Shown in pieces: positions 1 to 6,706 of a DNA stretch of 64,000 nt. Made by a program: the position numbers and the translations under genes. The notes below the pieces were generated by a model, which had not been told where the DNA came from, ran no database searches, and saw only the letters and a program-made list of their open reading frames with translations. The stretch is taken from positions 120,310-184,309 of the forward strand of contig NZ_MZGS01000023.1 of assembly GCF_003111625.1 (NCBI RefSeq), written 5' to 3'. The DNA comes from Methanobrevibacter thaueri (GTDB lineage Archaea; Methanobacteriota; Methanobacteria; Methanobacteriales; Methanobacteriaceae). Each line of letters opens with the position of its first letter. Within the stretch, counting starts at the first letter, position 1.

Positions 1-522
1 TCTGAATTCAAAGGCATTGTCAAAAAGGTCCAACTTGGAAATGGAAAAGATTATTTCCTTTATGGCAAGATTCATCTCGTTGTCAAATTCAAAATCCTTA
101 ACGGATATCTCCTCACGTATTGTCTTGAACAGTAACTTGAAGTATTCCCTGTCCTTGCTTTTTTCATCGAATGTGATGTTATCCGGAAAGACCCTGAAGA
201 AATCTGTCAGGAAAAATCTGTCGGAATAGTTCTTGTTTATTACCTCGTCGATGAATGCCTCAGGGTTTTCGAAATGGTATCCGAACAGATGCATTGCATC
301 TTCTCTCAGCGATTCGCGGTAATATCCGTCACGGTATGCCTCATCCAGTGTGATTTCCTTATCCTGGATTGCCATTAGAAAATGATCCTTAAGGCTGTCG
401 GAACAATATTTGTATAAAAAAGTGTAAATGATTACATAATCTATTTGGGGCGGAAGGTTGAATCTCCTTGACTTTGATATGAGGTTTCTCAGGATCTTAT
501 AATTTGTTGAATCATATTTCAT
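1..522 (-). CDS. hsdM: Type I restriction-modification DNA methyltransferase (M subunit), N-terminal part, cut by window edge
   Basis: Reading the minus strand from the ATG at 520-522 gives an uninterrupted frame of about 174 codons that runs off the left edge. It starts MKYDSTNYKILRNLI and continues with a helical segment (IIYTFLYKYCSDSL) that resembles the N-terminal helical domain of HsdM, which recruits the S subunit. The SAM-binding and NPPF motifs would lie outside the window, so the assignment rests mainly on context: the start overlaps the 3' end of the hsdS gene by 11 bases, which implies translational coupling. Together the two would form the modification enzyme of a type I system; hsdR is not in view. 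An unrelated protein cannot be excluded. Confidence 0.6.
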   Translation of the reverse strand, partial: MKYDSTNYKILRNLISKSRRFNLPPQIDYVIIYTFLYKYCSDSLKDHFLMAIQDKEITLDEAYRDGYYRESLREDAMHLFGYHFENPEAFIDEVINKNYSDRFFLTDFFRVFPDNITFDEKSKDREYFKLLFKTIREEISVKDFEFDNEMNLAIKEIIFSISKLDLFDNAFEFR

Positions 523-1081
523 CGGCGTCCCCCCATAGGTCGTTCAATATCGCTTCCTTGAGATTGCGGTCATACTCGACCTGACGCAGGTCCTCATGAA
601 TCTTATGGTTGATGGTGTTCAGCAGTTCCCCGTATTTTACTTGAGTATCAAAATCAGGCACTATCAGTTCAAGCTGCTTTATTTCCTTAAGGGATGTGTG
701 AGGTATCTTCTCGCTGCTTCCCAGTTCATAAAGCTGTTTTCTTATATGAGCATTGGTGAGTAAATGTGTTATAAAGTTAGGGTCATAGCCTTTTCTAAGC
801 CGTATAATGGCTATTCTGTCACTTACGACCAATCCCTCTTCTTTAACACACACTACATCATAAGGATAGGGCATTTTCATCAATACATCATTTTCTCTTG
901 TGAAAAATCTTTCTTTAATGTTGCTTTTAAGGCTCAGTTCTTCAAAATCGGACAATATTCCATCTTTTTTTATGGATCTTTGAACTACAACCTTAAACAT
1001 GTCTCCATTATCATCCAAATAGCGTCTATAGGATAATCCGGAGAATATTTCAGCCATATCTCCTAATTTTACTTTTTTCAT
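512..1081 (-). CDS. hsdS: Type I restriction-modification specificity subunit, half-size (single TRD)
   Basis: The 189-residue product begins MKKVKLGDMAEIFSG, the usual opening of a target recognition domain, and ends in a conserved-helix segment (KYGELLNTINHKIHEDLRQVEYDRNLKEAIL in pieces). Known HsdS proteins are about 400 residues with two TRDs and two helical spacers; this one has one of each and would have to dimerise to recognise a bipartite, palindromic site. The gene lies upstream of hsdM in the transcription direction, the reverse of the common M-S order. There is no internal stop, so it looks like a genuine half subunit rather than a decayed full one. Confidence 0.78.
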   Translation of the reverse strand: MKKVKLGDMAEIFSGLSYRRYLDDNGDMFKVVVQRSIKKDGILSDFEELSLKSNIKERFFTRENDVLMKMPYPYDVVCVKEEGLVVSDRIAIIRLRKGYDPNFITHLLTNAHIRKQLYELGSSEKIPHTSLKEIKQLELIVPDFDTQVKYGELLNTINHKIHEDLRQVEYDRNLKEAILNDLWGDADEI

Positions 1082-1160
1082 TTTAATCCCCTTAAAAAGA
1101 AGGTTTGGCTTTGTTAAAAGCCATGTTCAATTGTTATGTATGGTGGGTGGAATGAGCATT

Positions 1161-1185
1161 AGTTTTTGGTGGTGAGCCAAAAACT
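1161..1185 (-). terminator. Hairpin immediately 3' of the 114-aa gene
   Basis: A perfect 9-bp inverted repeat (AGTTTTTGG / CCAAAAACT) with a 7-base loop sits two bases beyond the stop codon of the gene ending at 1188. It has no long U-tract, so it may end the transcript or protect its 3' end. A second small stem (GGCTTT / AAAGCC) lies at about 1107-1122, closer to hsdS. Confidence 0.5.
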
Positions 1186-1187
1186 AA

Positions 1188-1532
1188 CTATTGGTATAGG
1201 CCTGCAACATCGTCGAGAAGTGCGGGTTCGTCTGGAATTTCTGATGGGTCAACCTTTTCTGCGGAAACTCCACCGATTACTCCAACGCTTTGGATGTTGT
1301 CTTTCAAGACGGCGGTTGAGGTTATTCCAGGTCCTTGCGGTGAAAGGACAAACAGGTCTAAAAACAATTCATCTTCGCCAACAATAAATGCAGGTTCGAT
1401 AGGTTCTGCAGATTTTGTTTGGACCTTGATTAGAATATGTTTTGCCTCATTATCATCATCAATACCAATTTCTTGTCTGATAGTTTTATCTAAATCTTTT
1501 ACTTTTTCGCTCCAATTGATTTTTCCGTTCAT
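1188..1532 (-). CDS. Conserved-looking hypothetical protein, 114 aa
   Basis: Not recognised. The ATG at 1532 is preceded by a GGTAA-type ribosome binding site (complement of ttacc at about 1538-1542). The product is acidic, soluble and without a signal peptide: an N-terminal charged helix (MNGKINWSEKVKDLDKTI), a beta-rich middle with hydrophobic strands (HILIKVQTKS, AFIVGEDELFLDLFVLS) and a C-terminus rich in Asp, Glu and Pro. It stands alone between hsdS and the orphan mtrA with its own upstream A+T-rich region and its own downstream hairpin, so it is probably monocistronic. Confidence 0.6.
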   Translation of the reverse strand: MNGKINWSEKVKDLDKTIRQEIGIDDDNEAKHILIKVQTKSAEPIEPAFIVGEDELFLDLFVLSPQGPGITSTAVLKDNIQSVGVIGGVSAEKVDPSEIPDEPALLDDVAGLYQ

Positions 1533-1880
1533 ATTATTACCTCTCTATTCTTTTTTCACCTTAAAATACAATGGTGTGGATTTTTAGTGAGTGCATTTTT
1601 TTAAAGATTATGCACATTTGCAATCTTATTTTAGATTTAATAGTATATAAACTTAACTGTTTTATTTATCTTTTCTAAAAAATTACAAGTAACCGACTGC
1701 AAATAACTATTTATTTTAGGTATTATATAAATGTTTTGTATTTTTTAAAAAAATACAAAAAAGCAGAAATGTGCGAAGGTCCTCCCGCACTGACTTTCAA
1801 AAACATCAAACAAAAAAAGTCGCCCATATACAACAGGCAAAAAACAGCAATTAAAAAAAAATAAATAAGCTGAGACAGAA
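1533..1880. other. Intergenic region with palindromic terminator-like element
   Basis: No gene is seen. The stretch holds the upstream region of the 114-aa gene and the 3' side of mtrA. At 1734-1760 there is a near-perfect palindrome of TTTTGTATTTTTT and its complement, which could end transcription in either direction. A weak GTGCG/CGCAC stem sits at about 1770-1790. Short frames extending from here across the end of mtrA are shadows. Confidence 0.4.
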
Positions 1881-2444
1881 TTATGCCTCAGATTCCTCTT
1901 CTTCTTTCTTCTCGTCAGCAATAACCAATTTTTGGTTTTCCTCATCGACTTCCATAACAATAGGATCTTCTTCAAGAGCTCCAGGGTCCTTTTCCACACA
2001 TTCGTTGATTTTTGATTGAATTGCTCCAATGTCCTCTGTATCAATCAAATCAACAATCTCCAATTGTTGCTGGAATCTTTCAATACCTTCAAGAGGAACA
2101 TTCTCTACGAAAGGAATAGCACCGGTTGCGCCGATGATTTTTTTCTTATCAGGGTCTGCGCCGTTATCATATAACGCCTGAATGCTCTGACCGGTAATGT
2201 GGCCTTGCACTTCTGCGCCAGCCAATATCAAGAATCTTATATTCGGATTGGATATGATATTCGCAACTACCTTTTCGATACCTAGGTTTTCTGTCTTACA
2301 TGGTCCTGCAATAGCTGCTCCAGACAATTCCGCCTCGATGTGGGAAGCAAGAGTAGTTACTGCAACTGGACTTTCCGGATCCCCCACAATATAGTCCCCA
2401 CTGATTACGGGCCAACCATCTGCAGGAGCTTTTTTATCAGCCAT
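1881..2444 (-). CDS. mtrA: MtrA-like corrinoid protein (tetrahydromethanopterin S-methyltransferase subunit A paralogue), soluble form
   Basis: The sequence is a clear MtrA cobalamin-binding domain: [21 protein letters not shown] near the start, [20 protein letters not shown], then [15 protein letters not shown], where His82 matches the known lower axial ligand to cobalt in MtrA. Canonical MtrA is about 240 residues with a C-terminal membrane helix and lies in the mtrEDCBAFGH operon. This one is 187 residues, ends in a highly acidic Glu/Lys tail with no hydrophobic segment, and stands alone, so it should be cytosolic. Start ATG at 2444 follows AGGAGGAATCAAGT; a TATA-like TTTATATATAA lies upstream near 2480. 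It may be a paralogue of the type annotated mtrA2 in some methanogens; its methyl acceptor is unknown. Confidence 0.88.
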   Translation of the reverse strand: MADKKAPADGWPVISGDYIVGDPESPVAVTTLASHIEAELSGAAIAGPCKTENLGIEKVVANIISNPNIRFLILAGAEVQGHITGQSIQALYDNGADPDKKKIIGATGAIPFVENVPLEGIERFQQQLEIVDLIDTEDIGAIQSKINECVEKDPGALEEDPIVMEVDEENQKLVIADEKKEEEESEA

Positions 2445-2503
2445 ACTTGATTCCTCCTAATGTTTAATTAAGATTATATATAAAAGTTATTTAAATATTT
2501 TGT

Positions 2504-2794
2504 CTAATAATACAGTTCTGAAGGTTTACCGATGTATTCAAAATCATCCTTGTTCTTCAGATACTTGACGCCTATCACCTTGCCATCCGGGAACTTGGTG
2601 ACAACGCTCATGCCGTCAGTCACATCAATGACAATCAGTTTTGTGTTCTTTTCTCCAACGGTCTCGATTTTTATAATCTCATCATTTTGAAGAAGTTCAG
2701 CATCCTCAAATTCATTGCTGACGTCTGTTGAGTACCAGTGCTGAGGCAACTTCACTCTTATACCGAAATAATCCAATATGTCTTTAACATGCAT
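2504..2794 (-). CDS. Hypothetical protein, 96 aa
   Basis: Not recognised. The product starts MHVKDILDYFGIRVKLP and is a small, acidic, mostly beta protein with strands such as IKIETVGEKNTKLIVIDVTDG. It lacks cysteines, a signal peptide and membrane segments. It lies about 60 bases upstream of mtrA on the same strand, but mtrA has its own TATA box in between, so co-transcription is uncertain. A purine-rich GCAGAGGGAAAG sequence precedes the ATG as ribosome binding site. Confidence 0.6.
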   Translation of the reverse strand: MHVKDILDYFGIRVKLPQHWYSTDVSNEFEDAELLQNDEIIKIETVGEKNTKLIVIDVTDGMSVVTKFPDGKVIGVKYLKNKDDFEYIGKPSELYY

Positions 2795-2877
2795 TTTCTT
2801 TCCCTCTGCTAATCTATAATAAAAGTTTATTTAAATGACATATAAACATTCTGTAACTTCTCAAGGGTGTTAAGTGA

Positions 2878-3405
2878 CTAAACGAGAAAATGAATCTTGG
2901 TTTTGTCTATGTCGTCCATGGTGTGCGGACTTGGAATGTCATCGGAATGGCCCAATGCAAGGATTCCAACAATCCTATAGTGGTCATCTATTTTCAGTAT
3001 GTCCCTGACGACTCCTTCTGAATCAGTGCCGTCCCTGCTTCTTAGGTGTATCTGTACCCAGCAGCTGCCCAAGCCCAATTCGGTTGCCATAAGATGCATG
3101 TATGTCATGGCGATTGATGAATCCTCAATCCATGTGTCGGCAATTAGAGTGTCAGCAATGACAACAATCGCCTTGTCGGCACCATTTATCAATTCTGCGC
3201 CATGGTCCTTTGATCTTGACAGCTCCTCCAAGGTCTCCTTTCTCTCAACGACCATGAAGTTGCATGGCTTTCTGTTCATGCTGGTTGGCGCCAGGAGCGC
3301 CGCAGCCAATATCTTATCCAGTTCAGATTTGGATACCGGCTCATCGTTGAATTTTCTTGTACTTCTTCTTTCAAGCATCACGTCTAAAAGTTCCATTTCA
3401 ATCAC
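2878..3405 (-). CDS. Nitroreductase family FMN-dependent oxidoreductase
   Basis: The 175-residue product has the hallmarks of the nitroreductase fold: ERRSTRKFNDEPVSKSELDKILAAALLAPTS with the FMN-phosphate-binding RRSTRKF near the start, a CNFMVVERKETLEEL stretch, and the C-terminal GILALGHSDD. Members are homodimers that use NAD(P)H to reduce nitroaromatics, quinones or flavin-like substrates; the real substrate cannot be read from sequence. The frame opens MIEMELLDVML, so translation may begin at codon 4. It is monocistronic, with a large noncoding region behind it. Confidence 0.88.
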   Translation of the reverse strand: MIEMELLDVMLERRSTRKFNDEPVSKSELDKILAAALLAPTSMNRKPCNFMVVERKETLEELSRSKDHGAELINGADKAIVVIADTLIADTWIEDSSIAMTYMHLMATELGLGSCWVQIHLRSRDGTDSEGVVRDILKIDDHYRIVGILALGHSDDIPSPHTMDDIDKTKIHFLV

Positions 3406-3436
3406 TGGAATTATCTTTATCGTAAGAAATATTTAA

Positions 3437-4097
3437 AAAATAGCATACCTATGTAGATTTGCCGATTCTGTTTTTATGAAAAATGACAGGTATTGAAAAA
3501 TTAAAAAGATGCGAACAAATAAAAGAGATGAAACATTGGAAAATGTCATTTAATTGGAGATCCATTTAAGATAATGAAAGAAAAAATCATTGCAAAAAAT
3601 CAGTGAAATTTCTGCCCACATAATTGTTTACACTCGCAACAATCAGTAATGTATAAAAAAATTCGAAGCCACGGCAGTGAAACTTCGAATTGACTTTTTT
3701 TCACGACTTGTTAATTAGTCACTTAATAATTATTACGTTCATAGTTTATAAAGTAAATGGTTTCATTAGGATTACACAAAAAATCAAAGCAAATCAAAAC
3801 AATTATTTTTAAAAATTACCAACTATTTAACAATATTTTAATCCAAGGAACTACTAAAAAGATTACAGATTGAAATGAAAGGAAATATGACTGTGAAACG
3901 ACAAGCAGTACATTTTTTCAAATCACTTGATTGACCTGCCAAAATGAAAAAAGTAATACGCCTGACCATCACAAAAACAATATTCAATTCAGCTTAAATC
4001 ACCAACAGACCAATATGATTTTTGCATCAATTAAATACATAGATTTAAAAACGAATAATCCAATATGAACTAATCAACAAAGATTAGGAGAAAAAAT
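3437..4097. other. 660-base gene-free region upstream of the TPR pair
   Basis: No frame here looks coding on either strand. It is A+T-rich and contains a compact set of hairpins ending in a T-run at about 3600-3701 (listed separately). The last ~80 bases contain the presumed promoter of the downstream plus-strand TPR genes (TTAAATACATAGATTTAAAA at about 4029-4048) and the AGGAG ribosome binding site at about 4086-4090. Confidence 0.5.
3600..3701 (+). ncRNA. Candidate small RNA with two hairpins and a terminal T-run
   Basis: Two successive stem-loops lie inside the gene-free region: ATTGTT/AACAAT with a 9-base loop (3623-3643) and a 9-bp stem AATTCGAAG/CTTCGAATT with a 14-base loop (3660-3691), followed by seven T residues (3695-3701). 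A short CAGTGAAA motif occurs twice (3601 and 3675), and GGCA at 3673-3676 could pair with TGCC at 3613-3616. The order hairpin-hairpin-T tract on the plus strand looks like the end of an independent short transcript. There is no match to a known RNA family that I can name. Confidence 0.3.
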
Positions 4098-4400
4098 ATG
4101 CAATCTAAAAGCAATATTGATGCTAAAAATATTATCCGAATGATGGAAATAGCTGAAATCTATGCCCTGACCAAACAAACCCAAAAATCCGAAAGATACC
4201 ATCAAATCATAATCCTGATTTGCGACAGATATCCGAAAAACGAAATGATGCTGATTTTTAAATTGGAATCTCTTAATTGCCTGAACAGGACATACAAATC
4301 ACTGGAAACAACAAATGACCTGTTAAACCTGAATCCTTACAGTTCAGCAGCATTGATTAACATTGCAAATCATTTGAAAGAGGAGAAACATGCTTTTTAA
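4098..4400 (+). CDS. Small TPR-like helical protein, 100 aa
   Basis: The product is predicted to be all-helical with a repeat-like pattern (EIYALTKQTQKSERYHQIIILICDRYP, then ESLNCLNRTYKSLETTNDLLNLNPYSSAAL in pieces), where the NLNPYSSAALINIA segment matches the usual end-start junction of tetratricopeptide repeats. TPRs mediate protein-protein contacts; no catalytic motif is present. The 3' end overlaps the next gene by 11 bases in another frame, so the two are translationally coupled and the pair might be one ancestral protein split in two. The ATG follows AGGAGAAAAAAT. Confidence 0.65.
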   Translation: MQSKSNIDAKNIIRMMEIAEIYALTKQTQKSERYHQIIILICDRYPKNEMMLIFKLESLNCLNRTYKSLETTNDLLNLNPYSSAALINIANHLKEEKHAF

Positions 4401-5286
4401 GAACAGATTTGATAAACTTCAAAAAAGGGCGGCACGTGCGGTTAAGAACAGGGAATACGTAAAGGCTCAGAACACATATCTGGAATGCCTTGCATTGGAT
4501 CCCAAGGATATCGGTACGGTGAATAACCTTGCACAGCTTTCCCATGTCCTGGGAGAGGATGATAAGGCAAGAGGATATAACGAGATGCTCCTGGAGGCTT
4601 GCGATGAACGGCTGAAAAATGAAAGGACAGAAGAGCTTTTGATTTTAAAATCGAATGCACTTGTTTCACTTAAAAGAAACGATGAGGCCATCGAAGTGAT
4701 TGATGAACTTCTGGAAATATCTCCAGACCATGTTCTTGGACTCTTTCACAAGGCACAGTACCTGGAATCGAATGGAGAATATGAAAAATCGCTGCACTAC
4801 ATCAATCGTGTTCTGGCCAATGACTATTGCAATGTTCCGGCATTACTTTCAAAAGGTAGAGTTTTAACTGAATTGGACCAATTTGAAAGGGCCAGAAACT
4901 GCTATGATTTTGTTTTCAAGCTTGAGACAAAAAACAAGGCGGCGATAAACTTGAAATCCCAATTGATTAAAAAACAGAACGGCTACGTGATCACATCACA
5001 TGACCTGATGCTTAAGGCAATCGAGTCCTGGGACAGGGAGGACCTCAAATCCGCTGAAAAATACTTTAAAAAGGCATTGGACATCGATTCCAGTCATGAT
5101 GAAATCTGGTTTGCCCAGGGAGAGCTGTTCATCAGGATGGGCAAAATCACCGATGCGATAAGCTCATTTGAAAAAGCGTTTGAATTGAATTCCATAAGCG
5201 GAGGAATATCCAAGAAAAAGGAGTTCTTCAAGATGTTGAAGGTTATGTTAAAAATAAATAGGTTATTGGGATATGAAAAAGAGTGA
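4390..5286 (+). CDS. Tetratricopeptide repeat protein
   Basis: The 298-residue product contains about seven TPR units. Recognisable ones are REYVKAQNTYLECLALDPKD, RNDEAIEVIDELLEISPDHV, GEYEKSLHYINRVLANDYCN, DQFERARNCYDFVFKLETKN, EDLKSAEKYFKKALDIDSSH and GKITDAISSFEKAFELNS. It has no signal peptide or membrane segment, so it should be a cytosolic scaffold. The start ATG lies within the end of the upstream 100-aa TPR-like gene, with AAGAGGAG just before it. Partner proteins are not suggested by neighbours, because the next gene is convergent. Confidence 0.85.
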   Translation: MLFKNRFDKLQKRAARAVKNREYVKAQNTYLECLALDPKDIGTVNNLAQLSHVLGEDDKARGYNEMLLEACDERLKNERTEELLILKSNALVSLKRNDEAIEVIDELLEISPDHVLGLFHKAQYLESNGEYEKSLHYINRVLANDYCNVPALLSKGRVLTELDQFERARNCYDFVFKLETKNKAAINLKSQLIKKQNGYVITSHDLMLKAIESWDREDLKSAEKYFKKALDIDSSHDEIWFAQGELFIRMGKITDAISSFEKAFELNSISGGISKKKEFFKMLKVMLKINRLLGYEKE

Positions 5287-5297
5287 TGGACTCTTTT

Positions 5298-5696
5298 CTA
5301 TAATTTAAACCCAGTCCCAATGAATTGGGCGATGTCACGTCCTGTGTCATCTGAAATATCGACATTGACAATGGAGGATGTCCTGCCACTTTTGCGGCAT
5401 GTCGCCTTGGCTATCAATCTGTCACCTTTCGGAGCGGAGAGATAGTGAATGTCAACTTGCTGTGCAACGGTCAACTGATGAATCTGGTTGGAAAGAACAG
5501 CGAATGCGAAATCGGCCAATGTAAATATTACGCCTCCCATCACGCCGCCATAGGCATTTCTATGTTCATCTGTCAGGTCCAGGGAACAGATTGCCTCATC
5601 TTCAGTTAATTCATCCAATGTTATTCCTGTGTTTACCGCAAATTTGTCCTTGTAAAAAAATTCTCTTGCACTTTCTAGTGAATCAAAATTAACCAT
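5298..5696 (-). CDS. PaaI-type hotdog-fold thioesterase
   Basis: The 132-residue product has the PaaI/4HBT pattern: residues HRNAYGGVMGGVIFTLADFAFAVLSN contain the conserved G-G-x-hydrophobic-T/D-x-A motif with the catalytic Asp region, followed by the strand DIHYLSAPKGDRLIAKATC and a C-terminal DDTGRDIAQFIGTGFKL. These enzymes hydrolyse acyl- or aryl-CoA thioesters as tetramers; substrate unknown. It converges on the TPR gene with 11 bases between the stop codons. The length is normal for the family. Confidence 0.82.
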   Translation of the reverse strand: MVNFDSLESAREFFYKDKFAVNTGITLDELTEDEAICSLDLTDEHRNAYGGVMGGVIFTLADFAFAVLSNQIHQLTVAQQVDIHYLSAPKGDRLIAKATCRKSGRTSSIVNVDISDDTGRDIAQFIGTGFKL

Positions 5697-5753
5697 AATA
5701 TCAACCTAATTAAAGGTTAACCCTAATAGAATATAAAGTATTCTAAAGCCTGA

Positions 5754-5876
5754 TTACTCGTTTTTACAACAGCCGAAAAAGAAGTTTTTGACTTTCATCT
5801 TTTTGGATTTGCTGTCTTTTTTGCGTTGCTCTTCCCTTTCATGCATATGTCTTCTAGCTTCCGCCATATCACTCAT
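5754..5876 (-). CDS. Basic 40-residue microprotein
   Basis: A short frame MSDMAEARRHMHEREEQRKK... ends in MKVKNFFFGCCKNE. It is preceded by a good GGTGAT ribosome binding site four bases before the ATG, and the gap between its neighbours is otherwise unexplained. It is strongly charged and helical in the first 30 residues, with a Phe-Phe-Phe-Gly-Cys-Cys end that could be a lipid-attachment or metal-binding tail. Function is unknown. The ribosome binding site and the biased composition favour a real gene, but this needs conservation data. Confidence 0.5.
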   Translation of the reverse strand: MSDMAEARRHMHEREEQRKKDSKSKKMKVKNFFFGCCKNE

Positions 5877-5986
5877 AATTATCACCTTTTCATAACTATG
5901 AATATCATTATGACTTGAGAGAATATAAAACTTTCGAAAAATTAAGGTATGCCTAAAAATTAGTGCATCTGCAATATGCCGTGAAA

Positions 5987-6562
5987 TTATTTGTCTTTAA
6001 GATAGCCGTTTTCCCTGAAATGCTCTTCCATTTTAGTATAGAACTCATCGATTGTGAAATCAAAATTGGTGTTGAAGGACTTATGCGCCAATTCGCAGTC
6101 CTTTTTCAAATTAAATCTGAAATCGGGACAGGTCTTGAAAAACTTTTCAAAATTGATCTTGGAATTTTCAGGGAACGGAACCTCCTCAAAGGGAATCTTT
6201 TCTATTGACATAGTCATTGCGCATGAGAGAACAGTCAGCTGGATAGCAGAAGCATAGGCATCATAATACTGACCATAATCAAGATTGACATTGAAGTATA
6301 TCATGAAATTGAGCATCACATGGGAAACCCAAATTAGAGAATTGGGTTCAAACTTTTCAAGCTGCAAATCGGTGAACTTGAAAATCTTATCCTCAAAATT
6401 CCCTTCATCACTCTCCTGACAGAAATCCGCAAACTCCTCGAATGCATAATTAGTCAAATATTTGGTGTAAGCATCCTTGATTTCATCATCGCAGGGATAT
6501 TTGGAAATCTTTTTCAAATCTTTTTGCCTTAAAACTCTTGGATAGGAAAACATCAAAATCAA
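5987..6562 (-). CDS. Hypothetical protein, 191 aa
   Basis: Not recognised. It is an acidic, aromatic-rich and largely helical protein (MILMFSYPRVLRQKDLKKISKYP; later FADFCQESDEGNFEDKIFKFTD and WVSHVMLNFMIYFNVNLDYGQYYDAYASAIQ in pieces). The semi-hydrophobic middle is too interrupted for a clear membrane protein, and there is no signal peptide. It stands alone, transcribed away from the adhesin gene that starts at 6707. The first Met could be residue 1 or 4. Function is unknown. Confidence 0.6.
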   Translation of the reverse strand: MILMFSYPRVLRQKDLKKISKYPCDDEIKDAYTKYLTNYAFEEFADFCQESDEGNFEDKIFKFTDLQLEKFEPNSLIWVSHVMLNFMIYFNVNLDYGQYYDAYASAIQLTVLSCAMTMSIEKIPFEEVPFPENSKINFEKFFKTCPDFRFNLKKDCELAHKSFNTNFDFTIDEFYTKMEEHFRENGYLKDK

Positions 6563-6614
6563 TTAATATATTGGATTTCATTAAATTAATAATTTCCTAA
6601 ATGTTAAAAGTGAA

Positions 6615-6632
6615 ATCAATTTATATATCAAA
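6615..6632 (+). promoter_or_regulatory. Probable TATA box of the adhesin/protease gene
   Basis: TCAATTTATATATCAAAT is a good archaeal TATA element lying about 80 bases upstream of the TTG start at 6707, leaving a leader of roughly 55 bases. No operator-like repeat was noticed next to it. Confidence 0.45.
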
Positions 6633-6706
6633 TTAAAATGAATGGCATCTATTTTATACTATAATGGACAAAAATTAAAAATGTATAAAAAAATGGAGGA
6701 AAAATA

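Noticed and set aside
1745..2044. A 99-codon frame overlapping the 3' end of mtrA on the same strand.
   Set aside because: It reads Lys/Leu/Phe-rich nonsense out of frame with the clearly conserved MtrA.
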